Of a stretch of DNA of 64,000 nucleotides, positions 21,608 to 34,396 are shown piece after piece. Every line of letters begins with the position of its first letter. Position 1 is the first letter of the stretch. This DNA comes from Solen grandis (taxonomy: Eukaryota; Mollusca; Bivalvia; Adapedonta; Solenidae): NCBI GenBank assembly GCA_021229015.1, contig CM037778.1, forward strand, positions 85,700,756-85,764,755, read 5' to 3'. The notes under the pieces were generated by a model. It was given only the letters and a program-made list of their open reading frames with translations. It was not told where the DNA came from and ran no database searches. The translations under genes and the position numbers were made by a program.

Positions 21608-22941
21608 AGCTCACCTGAGCACGTGTGCTCAGGATGAGCTTTTAGGATCGATGAATGTCCGTCGTCCGTCCGTCCGTCGTCCACAATTTATTCATTTGCA
21701 CTCTAGCATCTTCATTTTATGAGCAATTATCTTCAAACTTTAAAACAATGTTTATAACCATAAAATCTCGGCCAAGTTCGATTATGGCTGATATCGGAAC
21801 ATTAGGTCAGGAGTTATGCCCCTTTAAAAATTAAAAAAAGCCAGATTTCACATTGTTTGCACTCTAGCATCTTCATTTCATGAGCAATTATCTTCAAACT
21901 TTATATTAATGTTTATAACCATAAAATCACGGCCAAGTTCGATTATGGCTGATATCGTACCATTAGGTCAGGAGTTATGCCCCTTTTAAAATTCAAAAAA
22001 GCCAGATTTCACATTGTTTGCATTCTAGCATCTTCATTTGATTTTTTTTTGGTCCAATCTTTATGAAACTTAATCAGAATGTGTGTTTCCATAAAATCTT
22101 GGACAAGTTTGAAATTGGGTCATGTGGGGTCAAAAAGTAGGTCATGAGGTCAAGTCTTATAAAAACCTTGTTAACACTCTAGAGGCCACATTTTTAGCCC
22201 AATCCTCATGAAACTTGGTCAGAATGTTTCTCTCCATAAAATCTTGGACAAGGTTGAAATTGGGTCATGTGGGGTCAAAAAGTAGGTCACGAGGTCAAGT
22301 CTTATAAAAACCTTGTTAACACTCTAGGGGCCACATTTTTGGCCAAATCTTCATGAAACTTGCTCAGAATGTTTGTCTTCATAAAATCTTGGACAACTTT
22401 GAATTTGGGTCATGTGGGGTCAAAAAGTAGGTCACGAGGTCAAATCATAGAAAAATCTTGTTAACACTCTAGAGGCCACATTTTTGGCCCAATCGTCATG
22501 AAACTTGGTCAGAATGTTTGTTTCCATAAAATCGTGGACAAGTTCGAATTTGGGTCATGTGGGGTCAAAAAGTAGGTCATGAGGTCAAATCTAGAAAAAC
22601 CTTGTTAACACTCGAGAGGCCACAGTTTTGGCCCAATCTTTATGAAACTTAGTCAGAATGTTTGTTTCCATAATATCTTGGACAAGTTCGAAATTGGGTC
22701 ATGAGGGGTCAAAAAGTAGGTTATGAGGTCAAATCTTAGAAAAACCTTGTTAACACTCTAGAGGCCACATTTTTGGCCCAGTCTTTATGAAACTTGGTCA
22801 GAATGTTTGTTTCCATACAATCTTGGACAAGTTTGAAAGTGGGTCATGTGGGGTCAAAAAGTAGGTCAATATGAAAAATCCAACTTATGTTGCTCATTTA
22901 TAATCAGGTGAGCAATTCAGGGCCATCATGGCCCTCTTGTT
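21608..22941 (+). repeat. Family A hairpin/tandem-array repeat
   Basis: The 5' end AGCTCACCTGAGCACGTGTG folds on itself with CTCAGGATGAGCT. A GTCCGTCCGTCGTCC tract follows, then two units of about 160 bp and five of about 140 bp (GTCATGTGGGGTCAAAAAGT). The 3' end has AGGTGAGC and the palindromic GGGCCATCATGGCCC, then TCTTGTT. Noncoding. It is inserted within the 4.44-kb transposon. Confidence 0.85.
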
Positions 22942-22971
22942 ATGCTTTATGGTATTGTTTTTTAAATATTT

Positions 22972-23330
22972 TTTTCGCCTATCCGCGCATTAGCTTGGAC
23001 GTTGAGTGTCCGCTTTGCGACCGGAAGTTCTGGGGTTCGAATCTAGCCAGTTTACTATCTTTTGGTGACCAAAAGACATAGATGCACCCTTGCCTGGAAA
23101 TTAGCAAGATAGGGTTGCTATTGGAACTTTGAGTACTAAGTACGGGTTCTACCAAGAAACTTGCTGTACACCGCGCACATTTCAAGAACAAATGGGTGTG
23201 TTCGGAAAATGAGCTAGTGTATCGCACCAGGGTGTCTCCATGCTCATCATGTCTCATCAGCAAAAAAAAAAAAAATAAAAAATAAAAAATAAAAACAATA
23301 ATAATAAATAAATAATAGATAAATAAAAGT
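22972..23330 (+). repeat. tRNA-derived SINE with A-rich tail
   Basis: A tRNA-like head (CATTAGCTTGGACGTTGAGT, then GGGGTTCGAATC as box B) and a body with TGGTGACCAAAAGACATAGA. The tail is (AAAAAT)n / (AATAATA)n from about 23261. It lies just past the end of the family A repeat. Confidence 0.75.
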
Positions 23331-24147
23331 ACCCTACATGAGGGTATCCTTGATCGCATGGTCTAAATATGGCCATAGTTTTCAGTAAATCCATGGTTGC
23401 TAGCCATTACAAATATACGACAAAATAAGAGGGTGATGCACATTAAATAGCGTTATATTAACATCACATTCATTTTTGTCTTTATGATTATAATGGCCTA
23501 TAATAAAGCCCTCATGTTCAAATTAATCATTTACAATTTCAAACGATACTCGATAATATAGAGTTCATCAGGATAATTAGTGACGGTAATAATTTTCGTC
23601 TGCTTTCCGGAATGTAAATTCATCTAATTTATTTACCCTGAATATGGCTGGTTCAAAGGTGGCTGTGTTGTTTACATTTTGTGTAGAGTGGATAAATTAA
23701 TGTATAACAGAACATTTGTTGTCTAAACGTGACAAATTTGAATTAGCAGCAATGAATTTAAACAAGTTGTGCAAATATTAAATGAAATAGTGCATATTAT
23801 GCATTTTCAATTTTGCTATGTGTTTTTGAGGCTTTTCGATATGATATCCCTTTGACCCAACTAAAAAAATAACACAAAGCGACGGAATATTATAATAGGA
23901 CTAAGAGAAGCTATGACAGTAAAATGTAAACATCATGTACATTGGATGAATTTTAAGCCGATCAAGTACGATCAGTGTTTTATCTACAATAATGGCACTA
24001 TGAAAAGAAAAGAATGTAATTTCAGTGATTTAAATTCAAACAATTTTATTTCAAGTTATAACTAGGAAATATTACTAGTGGTCAATATTTCTTTTATAAT
24101 ACCGTATCTTGTATGAGTGTATGTATTTCTTTTTCTTATTTTTTATT
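23331..24147. other. Right part of the 4.44-kb transposon and its flank
   Basis: 23331-23903 belongs to the transposon and ends in its TIR. 23913-24147 is AT-rich with no recognised feature. Confidence 0.5.
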
Positions 24148-25335
24148 AGCTCACCTGAGCACAACGTACTCATGGTGAGCTTTTGTGATCGCCTTTTGTC
24201 CGTCGTCCGTGCGTCCGTCGTCAACAATTTGCTTTAAACAACATCTCCTCATGAACCGCTAAAGGGATTTTGACCAAACTTCACAGGAATCATCCTTATG
24301 ATGCCCTCTATCAAAGTTGTACAAATTATTCAGATTGGTTAAAAAAGTAGGTCACAGGAGCTAAAAATAGATTTTAAAAATGCAAACTTTGAAATCTTCT
24401 TCTGCAAAACTGCAAGGCCTAGAGCTTAGATATTTGGTATGTAGCATCATCTTATGGGCCATTACCAAGATTGTACAAATCATAGCCCTACGGTGATAAA
24501 TGTCCCCGCACCAGGGGTCACTTGTTTTACATAGAGTTATGTAGGAAAATCTTTAAAAATCTTCTTCTATGAATCCATTAGGTCTAGAGCTTAGATATTT
24601 GGTATGTAATATCATCTAATGGTTCATTACCAAGATTGTTCAAATCATAGCCCTACGGTGATGAATGCCCCCGCACCAGGGGTCACTTTTTTTACATAGA
24701 TTTATATAGGAAAAACTTTAAAAATCTTCTTCTATGAATCCATAAGGCCTAGAACTTAGATATTTCATATGTAGCATCATCTAATGGTTTATTACCAAGA
24801 TTGTTCAAATCATAGCCAAAAGGTGATAAATGCCCCCGCAATAGGGGTCACTTGTTTTACATAGAGTTAGATAGGAAAATCTTTAAAAATCTTTTTCTAT
24901 GAATCCATAAGGCCTAGAGATTAGATATTTGGTATGTAGCATCATCTTATGGTTCATTACCAAGATTGTACAAATCATGACCTTATGGTGATAAATTCCC
25001 CCCGCACCATGGGTCACTTGTTTTACATAGAGTTATATAGGAAAATCTTTAAAAAAAACTTCTACTATGAATCCATAAGGCCTATAGCTTAGATTTTTGG
25101 TATGTAGTATTTTTAATTTTCAAAATGGTTCCCTTTGGAGATAAATGACCCCGCACTAAGTCTTCTCCTCTGAAACCATAAGGCCCAGTGCTTATATATT
25201 TGGTGTGTAGTATTGTCAGGGCTAAAATGTTTAAGATTGAGTTATATCAGAATTCTTGTCTGTTTAAAAACCTTGTAATCAGTTGTAGCAATGGTACTCA
25301 GGTGAGCGTTTCAGGGCCATCATGGCCCTCTTGTT
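24148..25335 (+). repeat. Family A hairpin/tandem-array repeat
   Basis: Starts AGCTCACCTGAGCACAACGT with its hairpin partner, then TTTTGTCCGTCGTCCGTGCG. Six or so units of about 150-160 bp follow (AAGGCCTAGAGCTTAGATAT, GTCACTTGTTTTACATAGAG). The end is GGGCCATCATGGCCCTCTTG. Closest to the copy at 32046-33081; the last 240 bp of both are almost the same. Confidence 0.88.
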
Positions 25336-25401
25336 TACTTATTTTTATTTTATTTATTTTATTTCTTTTTTGTGAATGTACTAATACTCAGTGGTAGTGT
25401 T

Positions 25402-25970
25402 TAGGGCTGGGAAGGGTACTCGAGTACCCGGGTGCCCGGCGGGTAAAAGCGCTACCCGGGTAGTAAATTCCTACCCGGGTACCCGGTCTAAAATTAGAAT
25501 GACTTTTTCTTACCGCTAATTGATGCATCGAGGTACTTTTGGAAAGGTTTCCGTGTATACCAGGTCTTAAATTCGTGTAGATAACGTTATATGCCACACA
25601 TTGGCCAGGAACATGTGAAGGAGGGGAAATATGCATAATATAGAATCTGTACAGTTAGGAAACACGCATGTACATATTAAATCATTAAAGGTAGGTAACC
25701 CCATCCGGAAACCATCGCCGATAGTCGGCCAAAAGCCAGCAGTCTTATTTCAATCTACGGCAAAAACGAATACGTATATTTCAATACGTTCAGGACATGA
25801 ACAGTTAAAGATGAAGAACGTGTAAACATACAGCATCTAATCTGCATACACAGTGACGTCAGTGATTGATCTTAATCAACTGAAAGTTTGATTTTCGCGG
25901 GTACTCGAGTACCCGCGGTTAATTGGACCACGGGTACCCGGGTAGAAAATCTCTACCCGTCCCAGCTCTA
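25402..25970. mobile_element. hAT-like MITE full of CGGGTACCCG palindromes
   Basis: 569 bp with ends TAGGGCTGGGAAGGGTA and, read inward from the right, TAGAGCTGGGACGGGTA. It is flanked by a perfect 8-bp duplication GTAGTGTT (25394-25401 and 25971-25978), as made by hAT transposases. Both ends carry nested palindromes (GGGTACTCGAGTACCC, CTACCCGGGTA) that could form strong hairpins. No transposase inside; short ORFs are chance. Confidence 0.85.
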
Positions 25971-25978
25971 GTAGTGTT

Positions 25979-27368
25979 CATTGACTATGGATCCGAATAT
26001 AACGTGTTCAATCCCCAATGCGAGCGTGACATTGTAAGTGCTTAATTCCTAATGGTACTCAGGTACCGTCCCAATTTATAATTGGTTTCCCAAATGAGGT
26101 GCAGTGTTTTCTAAGGCAATGTATATAAGTCTGCTCTCACGTAAATGAGGTTGATAAAGTCACCCCAGAGATTCAAGTTGTACATATTGCCACTTTTCAA
26201 GCAAGTTCCAGACTAGCAGAGTTGCTTTAGCAACACCAAAATATTGCTTGTATCTCTAAGGGAGAAGATCTCCCTAAATCCAATTAAGCATGTTATTGTG
26301 GCTAGACCAACTGAGACCTGGAAGAGGGGTCCATACTGTTCAAACTAAATGTTCAGAACAACTTGGACTGATGCAATTGTTCTTACATAAGTATTATTTT
26401 AAAGCCATTCTCTGTCTTATGCCATGGGGAACACTGAAGAAAATAAAACAACACACAGATTGCCTGTAATGATAATTTTAATGTAAGGTTAAAGCTCTAT
26501 TACCAATAAATTTTCCCTTAGTTCTATAAAATATCAACATCAAGAAGAATAGATAGATTAAAAACAGAGAACATGTACAACAAAATCTGAAATATTTGAA
26601 GCAATGCTTAATTTGTGCGTGTGTGTGTGTATTTTACTTTTCTTTCCAATAATATTGTTTTAAAGTTTTCATTACAACAATTATAGAATTTGAAATTATT
26701 AACAGACAGTGAAAATGTGTTTCCAACACAAACACACACATACACATAGTACCCTAAACAATTCAAGGAGCACATAGCTATATGGCTGAAATACTGTTGC
26801 AGTGAGGCTAAATTTAAGCACATCTTTATATGGTATAAAAACAATTCCTTGACGTAGAAAAAAGACATGCTGATTCAAATACTTAACCAAACTTGGATTA
26901 AAAATTGTATATGTGTTATCTCAACCATTTTGTTATTAACATGAACTGTTGTGAACACTTTCTAAGTAAAGGGACTTGGTAACATTTTCTCTCTAGTAGC
27001 ATCTACATGAACTTTGTCAGAAATATACAAGAAACTGTTTATTTTGCTTTCACAGAAACATTTCAATTACTGTCCAAATTTTATTTGCTAGTGTGAATAG
27101 TGATGTAAGAATTATGTGAGATAGAAATTTAAATGTTTTTCCATTGCTATTACTTTTTCAATATGCACCTTATGCTTAAAATTGTATGAGTTAGATATGT
27201 ATCTGGTACTGACATCTTTGATGAGCTTGTAGATGATGGTGCAGTATTAAGCAAGAGAACCATTTCTTAAGACCCATTATGCATAGTAAAACTATTGTAA
27301 ATCATTATCCTAATGATTGTCATGTGCCAATAAATCCCTAAACAATTGAAAAGATCCACTTTGTTAAT
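25979..27368. other. Noncoding stretch
   Basis: AT-rich with short (GT)n near 26619 and (CA)n near 26730. No gene, repeat end or RNA recognised. Confidence 0.5.
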
Positions 27369-27650
27369 CCCCCGCCGCGAAGCGGAAGGGGGGTTATAGG
27401 AATGGCCTTCCTCTGTCTGTCTGTCCATCCGTCCGTAACGTTTTCGTGTCCGCTCCATTTATTTTAATATCTCCTATACCGCTAGAAGGATTTTCGTGAA
27501 ACTTGCCTCAAATATAAACCTAGTTGAGACGATGTGCAGAACATAGGTGGCAGCCATGTAGGATCAAGGTCAAGGTCACACTAGAAGGTTATGTGTTTGA
27601 AACTTCAATTTCGTGTCCGTTCCATATCTCCTATACCCCTTTTAGTTTTT
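27369..27650 (+). repeat. Family C hairpin-ended repeat, cut by a family A insertion
   Basis: Begins CCCCCGCCGCGAAGCGGAAG with GGGG completing a stem, then a TGTCTGTCTGTCC/CCGTCCG tract and the start of tandem units (CTCCTATACCGCTAGAAGGA). It breaks off where family A starts at 27651. The rest is not found downstream, so it was truncated or lost. Confidence 0.7.
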
Positions 27651-29719
27651 AGCTCACCTGAGCACAACGTGCTCATGGTGAGCTTTTGTGATCGCCTTTT
27701 GTCCGTCGTCCGTCGTCCGTGCGTGCGTGCGTGCGTCCGTCGTCAACAATTTCTTTAAACAACATCTCCTTCTAAACTACTCACTGGATTTTGATAAAAC
27801 TTCACAGGAATGTTCATTATGGGGCCCTTTTCCAAAGTTGTTAAAATTATTTTGATTGGTCAAAAATCTAGGTCACAGGAGCTAAAAATAGATTTTAAAA
27901 ATGAAAATTTTAAAAATCTTCTTCTCCGAAACCACAAGGCCTAGCCTTTTGATTTTTGGTATGTAGCATGATCTTATGACTCTCTACCAAGATTGTTCAA
28001 ATTATGGCCCTGGGGTCAAAATTGACCCCGCCCCAGGGGTCACTTGATTTAACATAGGCTAATATAGGAAAAACTTGAAAAAATCTTCTTCTCCGAAACC
28101 ACAAGGCCTAGCCTTTTGATTTTTGGTATGTAGCATGATCTTATGACTCTCTACCAAGATTGTTCAAATTATGACCCTGGGGTCAAAATTGGCCCCGCCC
28201 CAGGGGTCACGTGATTTAACATAGGCTAATAAAGGAAAAACTTGAAAAATCTTCTTCTGAGAAACCACAAGACCTGGAGCTTAGATATTTGGTGTGCAGC
28301 ATTATCTAGTAGATCACTACCAAGTTTGTTCAAATCATGGCCCTGGGGTCAAATTGGCCCGCCCCAGGGGTCACTGATTTACATAGGCTAATAAGGAAAT
28401 ACTTGAAAAAATCTTCTTCTCAGAAACCACAAGGCCTGGAGTTTAGATATTTGGTATGTAGCATGATCTTATGACTCTCTACCAAGATTGTTCAAATTAT
28501 GACCCTGGGGTCAAAACTGGCCCAACCCAGGGGTCACTTGATTTAACATAGGCTAATATAGGAAAAACTTGAAAAATCTTCTTCTCAGAAACCACAAGGC
28601 CTAGGGTTTAGATATTTGGTGTGCAGCATTGTCTAGTAGATCACTACCAAGTTTGTTCAAATCATGGCCCTGGGGTCAAATTTGGCCCCGCCCCAGGGGT
28701 CACCTGATTTTACATAGGCTAATATAGGAAATACTTGAAAAAATCTTCTTCTCAGAAACCACAAGTCCTAGCCTTTTGATTTTTGGTATGTAGCATGATC
28801 TTATGACTCTCTACCAAGATTGTAAAAATTATGACCCTGGGGTCAAAATTGGCCCCGCCCCAGGTGTCACTTGATTTAACATAGGCTAATATAGGAAAAA
28901 CTTGAAAAATCTTCTTCTCAGAAACCACAAGTCCTAGCCTTTTGATTTTTGGTATGTAGCATGATCTTATGATCTCTACCAAGATTGTAAAAATTATGAC
29001 CCTGGGGTCAAAATTGGCCCCGCCCCAGGGGTCACTTGATTTAACATATGCTAATATAGGAAAAACTTGAAAAATCTTCTTCTCAGAAACCACAAGGCCC
29101 GGGGTTTAGATATTTGGTGTGCAGCACTGTCTAGTAGATCACAACCAAATTTGTTCAAATCATGGCCCTGGGGTCAAATTTGGCCCTGCCCCAGGGGTCA
29201 CTTGATTTAACATAAGCTAATATAGGAAATACTTGAAAAAATCTTCTTCTCAGAAACCACAAGGCCTGGAGTTTAGATATTTGGTATGTAGCATGATCTT
29301 ATGACTCTCTACCAAAATTGTTCAAATTATGACCCTGGGGTCAAAATTGGCCCCACCCCAGGGGTCACTTGATTTAACATAGGCTAATATAGGAAAAACT
29401 TGAAAATTCTTCTTTTTAGGAAACTAGAAAACACATGGCCTGGCATTTAGATATTTGGTGAAAATATTGGCCCCTCCCCAGGGATCACTTGATTTTACAT
29501 AGACTTATTTTGGAAAAAAATCTAGAAAAATTTCTTCTCAAAAACCACAAGGTCTGGAGTTTAGATATTTGGTATGTAACATGGGCTAATAGACCTCTAC
29601 CCAGTTTGTTCAAATCATGACCCTGGGGTCAAAATTGGCTCTGCCCCAGGGGTCACTAGATTTTACATAGCCTAATGATATCAGGTGAGCGATCCAGGGC
29701 CATCATGGCCCTCTTGTTT
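27651..29719 (+). repeat. Family A repeat, longest array (about 11 units of 165 bp)
   Basis: The 5' hairpin AGCTCACCTGAGCACAACGT, then a CCGTCGTCCGTGCGTGCG tract. About eleven units of 165 bp follow, with CTTCTTCTCAGAAACCACAA and GGCCCCGCCCCAGGGGTCAC. It ends at the palindrome GGGCCATCATGGCCC. An open frame of 113 codons on the minus strand (28752-29093) merely follows the repeat period. Confidence 0.9.
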
Positions 29720-30845
29720 TAAATAATTCTTGCTTAAGTATGCATGACGTCATAATCACATGACAAAACAAACAATTTTTGCAGTACGGATCATTTCAAT
29801 TTTAACTTTATGAATACTGAAGATAGAATTAAGATTGACTCAAAATTGATGATACCAGAGCAAGAGAAAACTTTAAAAAGAAATGCTTTTTGACTTTTTG
29901 ATGACGTCATAACCATGTGACTTAAGAGAAAATCATTCAGAAAATAGAATGTAAACTTTTATGCCGATATGCTGTCCAATTTTCATGCTTCTAACGCATC
30001 AGGGCGCTTTGTAACATTTAAATTTAATTTTTGGACCAAAGTTCGAAACTCGGTATTGCCACGAAATCTTAACATTTTAGAATTTGGAAATTTGAATGCC
30101 AAGGTGCACATCTAGATCCTAAAATACATCTTCTGTAAAAAATAAAAGGCCAAAATTAAAGGCCTTTTAAGCTGAAAATATGACGCCAATGAAAATTGAA
30201 AATGATTGAATGTATAAAGAGATACTTTTTTATTACTGCAATTTCAATTTAATTAAAATTGACTCAAAATGCATGATGCCAGAGCCAGAGAAATCTTTGA
30301 AAAAATAGGATTTTGCTTTTTAAATGACGTCATAACCACGTGACTTAAAAGGAAATCTTTTACAGAAATGAAAGTAGACCTCTGGGCCGATGAGCTGTCC
30401 AATTTTCATGCTTTTATCTCATCAGTAGCCTTTGTAATGTTAAATAATAGTTTTAGGACCAAAGTTCGAAACTCGGTTTTGCCATAAATTCTTAAATTTT
30501 TCGAATTTGAAAATTTGAAAGACAAGGTGCACATCTACATCATAACATACTTCTTCTGTGAAAATATCAAGATAAAACGACAACAAATAAAGGCTCCAGA
30601 GCGCGAACAAACTTTTGATGCTGACGTCAAATCTGACGTCGTTTGACGTCTTTGAAAATTTAAAATGATAGAATTTAAAAATTTGAACGTTTTTGTCGAG
30701 GCAATTTAATTTTCATTTTCCCCAGACACTGGCAACATACTGAAATTAACTCTTGGATTTGGTTGGAAAATGAGGAATAATGATAATAATAAGAAGAAAC
30801 ATAACAAACCCTATACGTTTTCCGCAGGTTTGCGGAAAGCCGTAA
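29720..30845 (+). repeat. Repeat with two diverged units of about 380 bp and a terminal hairpin
   Basis: Two units share TGACGTCATAACCATGTGAC, GCTGTCCAATTTTCATGCTT and GACCAAAGTTCGAAACTCGG. The right end has TTTTCCGCAGGTTTGCGGAA, a stem-loop. This is another noncoding family with the unit-array-plus-hairpin plan. Confidence 0.7.
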
Positions 30846-32045
30846 TAAAGAATATATATATTAGATCTACTCATTATTTTGTTGTGCTTATCTGATACTA
30901 CATTAAACGACAGTCAGTGTAAGAACACATGCGATACTTATGATAAAGTGGAATGTCATTCATTTCATTTGGAAATAGACCGAATGGTTAAGAAAATTTA
31001 ACTGAAAAGGTACGAACATTACATTCATAAGAAATAATTTTTCATTCATCTATCCAACTCTGCATACAGCGAAACTCTCTTGTGAGTGTTAAAGGCAGCA
31101 ATTAATTTTTGTTTCGGTTGATTGCTAAACAACTCACCTCCGAGAATAACCTCAAAAGTACACTGGTTGTGTCTCGGAATGCCTTTATCCATCGCAGATA
31201 CTTTTATATTTTTGCTTTGGGTTCGGGAATGTAATAGATTAAATGCTTTTCATGGGATCTGGGTATCTGTTGCACATAGCCCTCGCATAACTCCATACCA
31301 GTCATAAAATTTAGAGAATCTAGATTTTTGACGTTTGGTTGCTGCGTAGTAGCTTGTGAGCACAAGATGGTGGATAGCAACAAGTAGAACGCACTTAATA
31401 TTTAGCGGTAATCTCATTGGTTTAAAATTCTAGCCGCGGAACCGTCCATTTTGAGAATCCGTGTATCTTGTGATTAGTCTTTTATTTAAACATCCTGGTT
31501 ATATTCACTGGGATCCCATTGGTTTGTGTTCTCTGTGTGTTCTCTATCTTTTCACAATCGTACATACTTTCTGGTTAGTTTTAAATTGGCTCAAATTGAT
31601 TAATGCATCAAAAGAATTGTTTTAGATTTCAAGACGAAAGATCTAAATAATAATTTTTGACATTTCACCAATATTCTATAGAGGGGGATCTGCACGGTCA
31701 AACTTATTCATCACTAAATGTGGTGTAAAATGTAAACTTGTAGTAAGAAGTTTTGGCAATTCATATTCATATTGAAAAAAACCCCATGAATTCATGTAGA
31801 GCAATGACAGATATTAGCGACAGTTGGCAGTTGCCGACATTTATAATATTTACCTTATTTATTATTTATGTATGTTAAATACTGTGAACGTCATTTATGA
31901 TGTCAAAGATTTTCCTGGAAGTTTCTGGTTTGTTTTAGAAGAATCCTACATAAAACAACATGGAGTTATTTCAATGTACTGTGTGTTTCTCTAGTCTATT
32001 TTGACACTGTTATTGACATGGTTACGGTGGGTGCAGTGCATTTTT
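30846..32045. other. Noncoding stretch
   Basis: AT-rich, with no supported gene, RNA or repeat ends. Short ORFs have no recognisable content. Confidence 0.5.
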
Positions 32046-33081
32046 AGCTCACCTGAGCACAACGTGCTCATGGTGAGCTATTGTGATCGCCTTTTGTCCG
32101 TCGTCCGTCGTCCGTGCGTGCGTGCGTCCGTCGTCAACAATTTGCTTTAAACAACATCTCCTCATGAACCGCTGAAGGGATTTTGACCAAACTTCACAGG
32201 AATCATCCTTATGATGCCCTCTATCAAAGTTGTACAAATTATTCAGATTGGTTAAAAAAGTAGGTCACAGGAGCTAAAAATAGATTTTAAAAATGCAAAC
32301 TTTGAAAATCTTCTTCTGCAAAACTGCAAGGCCTAGAGCTTAGATATTTGGTATGTAGCATCATCTTATGAGCCATTACCAAGATTGTACAAATCATAGC
32401 CCTATGGTGATAAATGACCCCGCACCATGGGTCACTTGTTTTACATAGAGTTATATAGGAAAAACTTTAAAAATCTTCTTCTATGAATCCATTAGGCCTA
32501 GAGCTTAGATATTTGGTATGAGCATCATCTTATGGTTATTACCAAGATTGTCAAATCATGCCCTATGGTGATAAATGCCCCGCACCAGGGTCACTTGTTT
32601 ACATAGATTATATAGGAAAATCTTTAAAAATCTTCTTCTATGAATCCATAAGGCCAAGAGATTAGATATTTGGTATGAAGCATCATCTTATGGTTTATTA
32701 CCAAGATTGTACAAACCCGGGATAAATGCCCCCGCACCAGGGGTCACTTGTTTAACATAGAGTTATATAGGAAAATCTTTAAAAATCTTCTTCTATGAAT
32801 CCATTAGGCCTAGAGCTTAGATATTTGGTATGTAGCATCATCTAATGGTTCATTATCAAGATTTTCAAAATGGTGGCCCTTTGGAGATAAATGACCCCGC
32901 ACTAAGTCTTCTCCTCTGAAACCATAAGGCCCAGTGCTTATATATTTGGTGTGTAGTATTGTCAGGGCTAAAATGTTTAAGATTGAGTTATATCAGAATT
33001 CTTGTCTGTTTAAAAACCTTGTAATCAGTTGTAGCAATGGTACTCAGGTGAGCGATCCAGGGCCATCATGGCCCTCTTGTT
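32046..33081 (+). repeat. Family A hairpin/tandem-array repeat
   Basis: The same layout and units as 24148-25335, with the GATCCAGGGCCATCATGGCC end. Several single-base deletions in one unit (32518-32620) look like decay or low sequence quality. Confidence 0.88.
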
Positions 33082-33113
33082 TTCAGTTTAGGGGAAGGCT
33101 TCTTAGCCCTTTT

Positions 33114-34396
33114 TATACGCCCATCTTAAGATGGGGCGTATTATGTGAACAGTCACGGCGGGCGGGCGGACGGGCTCGCTTGGAACATTTGTTGTCCGGG
33201 CTCTAACTTCAATACCGTTTGCCCAATCCTTTTCAAACTTTCCACACATGTGCATGGCCATAATATCTTGGATGAGTTCGATATCCAGCATTATCGCGTG
33301 AATGACTTAGAAGTTATGGCCCTTGACGTACACAAAATACTTGAAATTGTGATTGTCCGGGCTCTAACTTCAATACCGTTTGCCCAATCCTTTTCAAACT
33401 TTCCACACATGTGCATGGCCATAATATCTCGGATGAGTTTGATATCCAGCATTATCGCGTGAATGACTTAGAAGTTATGGCCCTTGACGTACACAAAATA
33501 CTTGAAATTGTGATTGTCCGGGCTCTATAACTTCAATACCGTTAGTCCAATCCTTTTCAAACTTTTCACACATGTGCATGGCCATAATATCACGGATGAG
33601 TTCGATATCCAGCATTATCGCGTGAATGACTTAGAAGTTATGGCCCTTGACGTACACAACATACTTGAAATTGTGATTGTCCGGGCTCTAACTTCAATAC
33701 CGTTTGCCCAATCCTTTTCAAACTTTTCACACATGTGCATGGCCAAAATATCACGGATGAGTTCGATATCCAGCATTATCGCATGAAAGACTAAGTTATG
33801 GCCCTTGACGTACACAAAATACTTGAAATTGTGATTGTCCGGGCTCTAACTTCAATACCGTTGGTCCAATCCTTTTCAAACTTTTCACACATGTGCATGG
33901 CCATAATATCGCAGATGAGTTCAATATCCAGCATTATCGCTTGAATGACTTAGAAGTTATGGCCCTTGACGTACACAAAATACTTGAAATTGTGATTGTC
34001 TGGGCTCTAACTTCAATACCGTAAGACCAATCCTTTTCAAACTTTCCACACATGTGCATGGCCATAAAATCGCGGATGATTTCGATATTCAGCATTATTG
34101 CGTGAATGACTTAGAAGTTATGGCCCTTGATGTACACAAAATACTTGATATTGTGATTGTCTGGGCTCTAACTTCAATATTGTTTGCCTAATCCTCTTCA
34201 AACTTTCCACACATGTGCATTGCCATAATATCTTGGCTGAGTTCAATATCCAGCATTATCATGTGAATGACTTTGAAGTTATGGCCCTTGATGTACACAA
34301 CATACTTGAAAATTTGCTTGTCCCTAGTCCTTAGACCCTATGAGGTGTTGTCAGATCTTGCAGTTAATTAATGGAAATGTATCAACAGTTGTTTTT
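33114..34396 (+). repeat. Family B repeat, 5' part: hairpin plus seven 161-bp units
   Basis: Starts TATACGCCCATCTTAAGATG with GGGCGTAT closing a perfect hairpin, then a GGCGGGCGGGCGGACGG tract. Seven units of about 161 bp follow, with CTAACTTCAATACCG, CACACATGTGCATGGCCATA and GTTATGGCCCTTGACGTACA. It is interrupted at 34397 by a family A insertion. The lost end resumes near 35733. Confidence 0.85.

Larger units (their letters stand above)
19464..23903. mobile_element. 4.44-kb DNA transposon with long TIRs and 9-bp duplication, holding DUF6589-like and RecQ-like gene ends
   Basis: The ends are TAGTCCTATTA at the left and TAATAGGACTA at the right. They extend into about 80 bp of inverted repeat, including GTTATTTTTTTAGTTGGGTC and ATCATATCGAAAAGCCTC. 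The target duplication AGAGAAGCT is perfect (19455-19463 and 23904-23912). Nine-base duplications and long TIRs are typical of Mutator-like elements, though no MULE transposase is visible. Inside are a DUF6589-like C-terminus on the minus strand (20403-20822) and a RecQ-like helicase C-terminus on the plus strand (20846-21244), both cut at their 5' sides where they meet. A family A repeat (21608-22941) and a SINE (22972-23330) are later insertions. I infer an internally deleted, non-autonomous copy. Confidence 0.75.

Noticed and set aside
28752..29093. 113-codon frame on the minus strand
   Set aside because: Two almost identical halves equal to two 165-bp units; tandem repeat artefact.
33103..33815. 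Overlapping 60-105-codon frames (FNTVCPILFKLSTHVHG-type)
   Set aside because: Their period equals the 161-bp family B unit, and the frame occurs on both strands.
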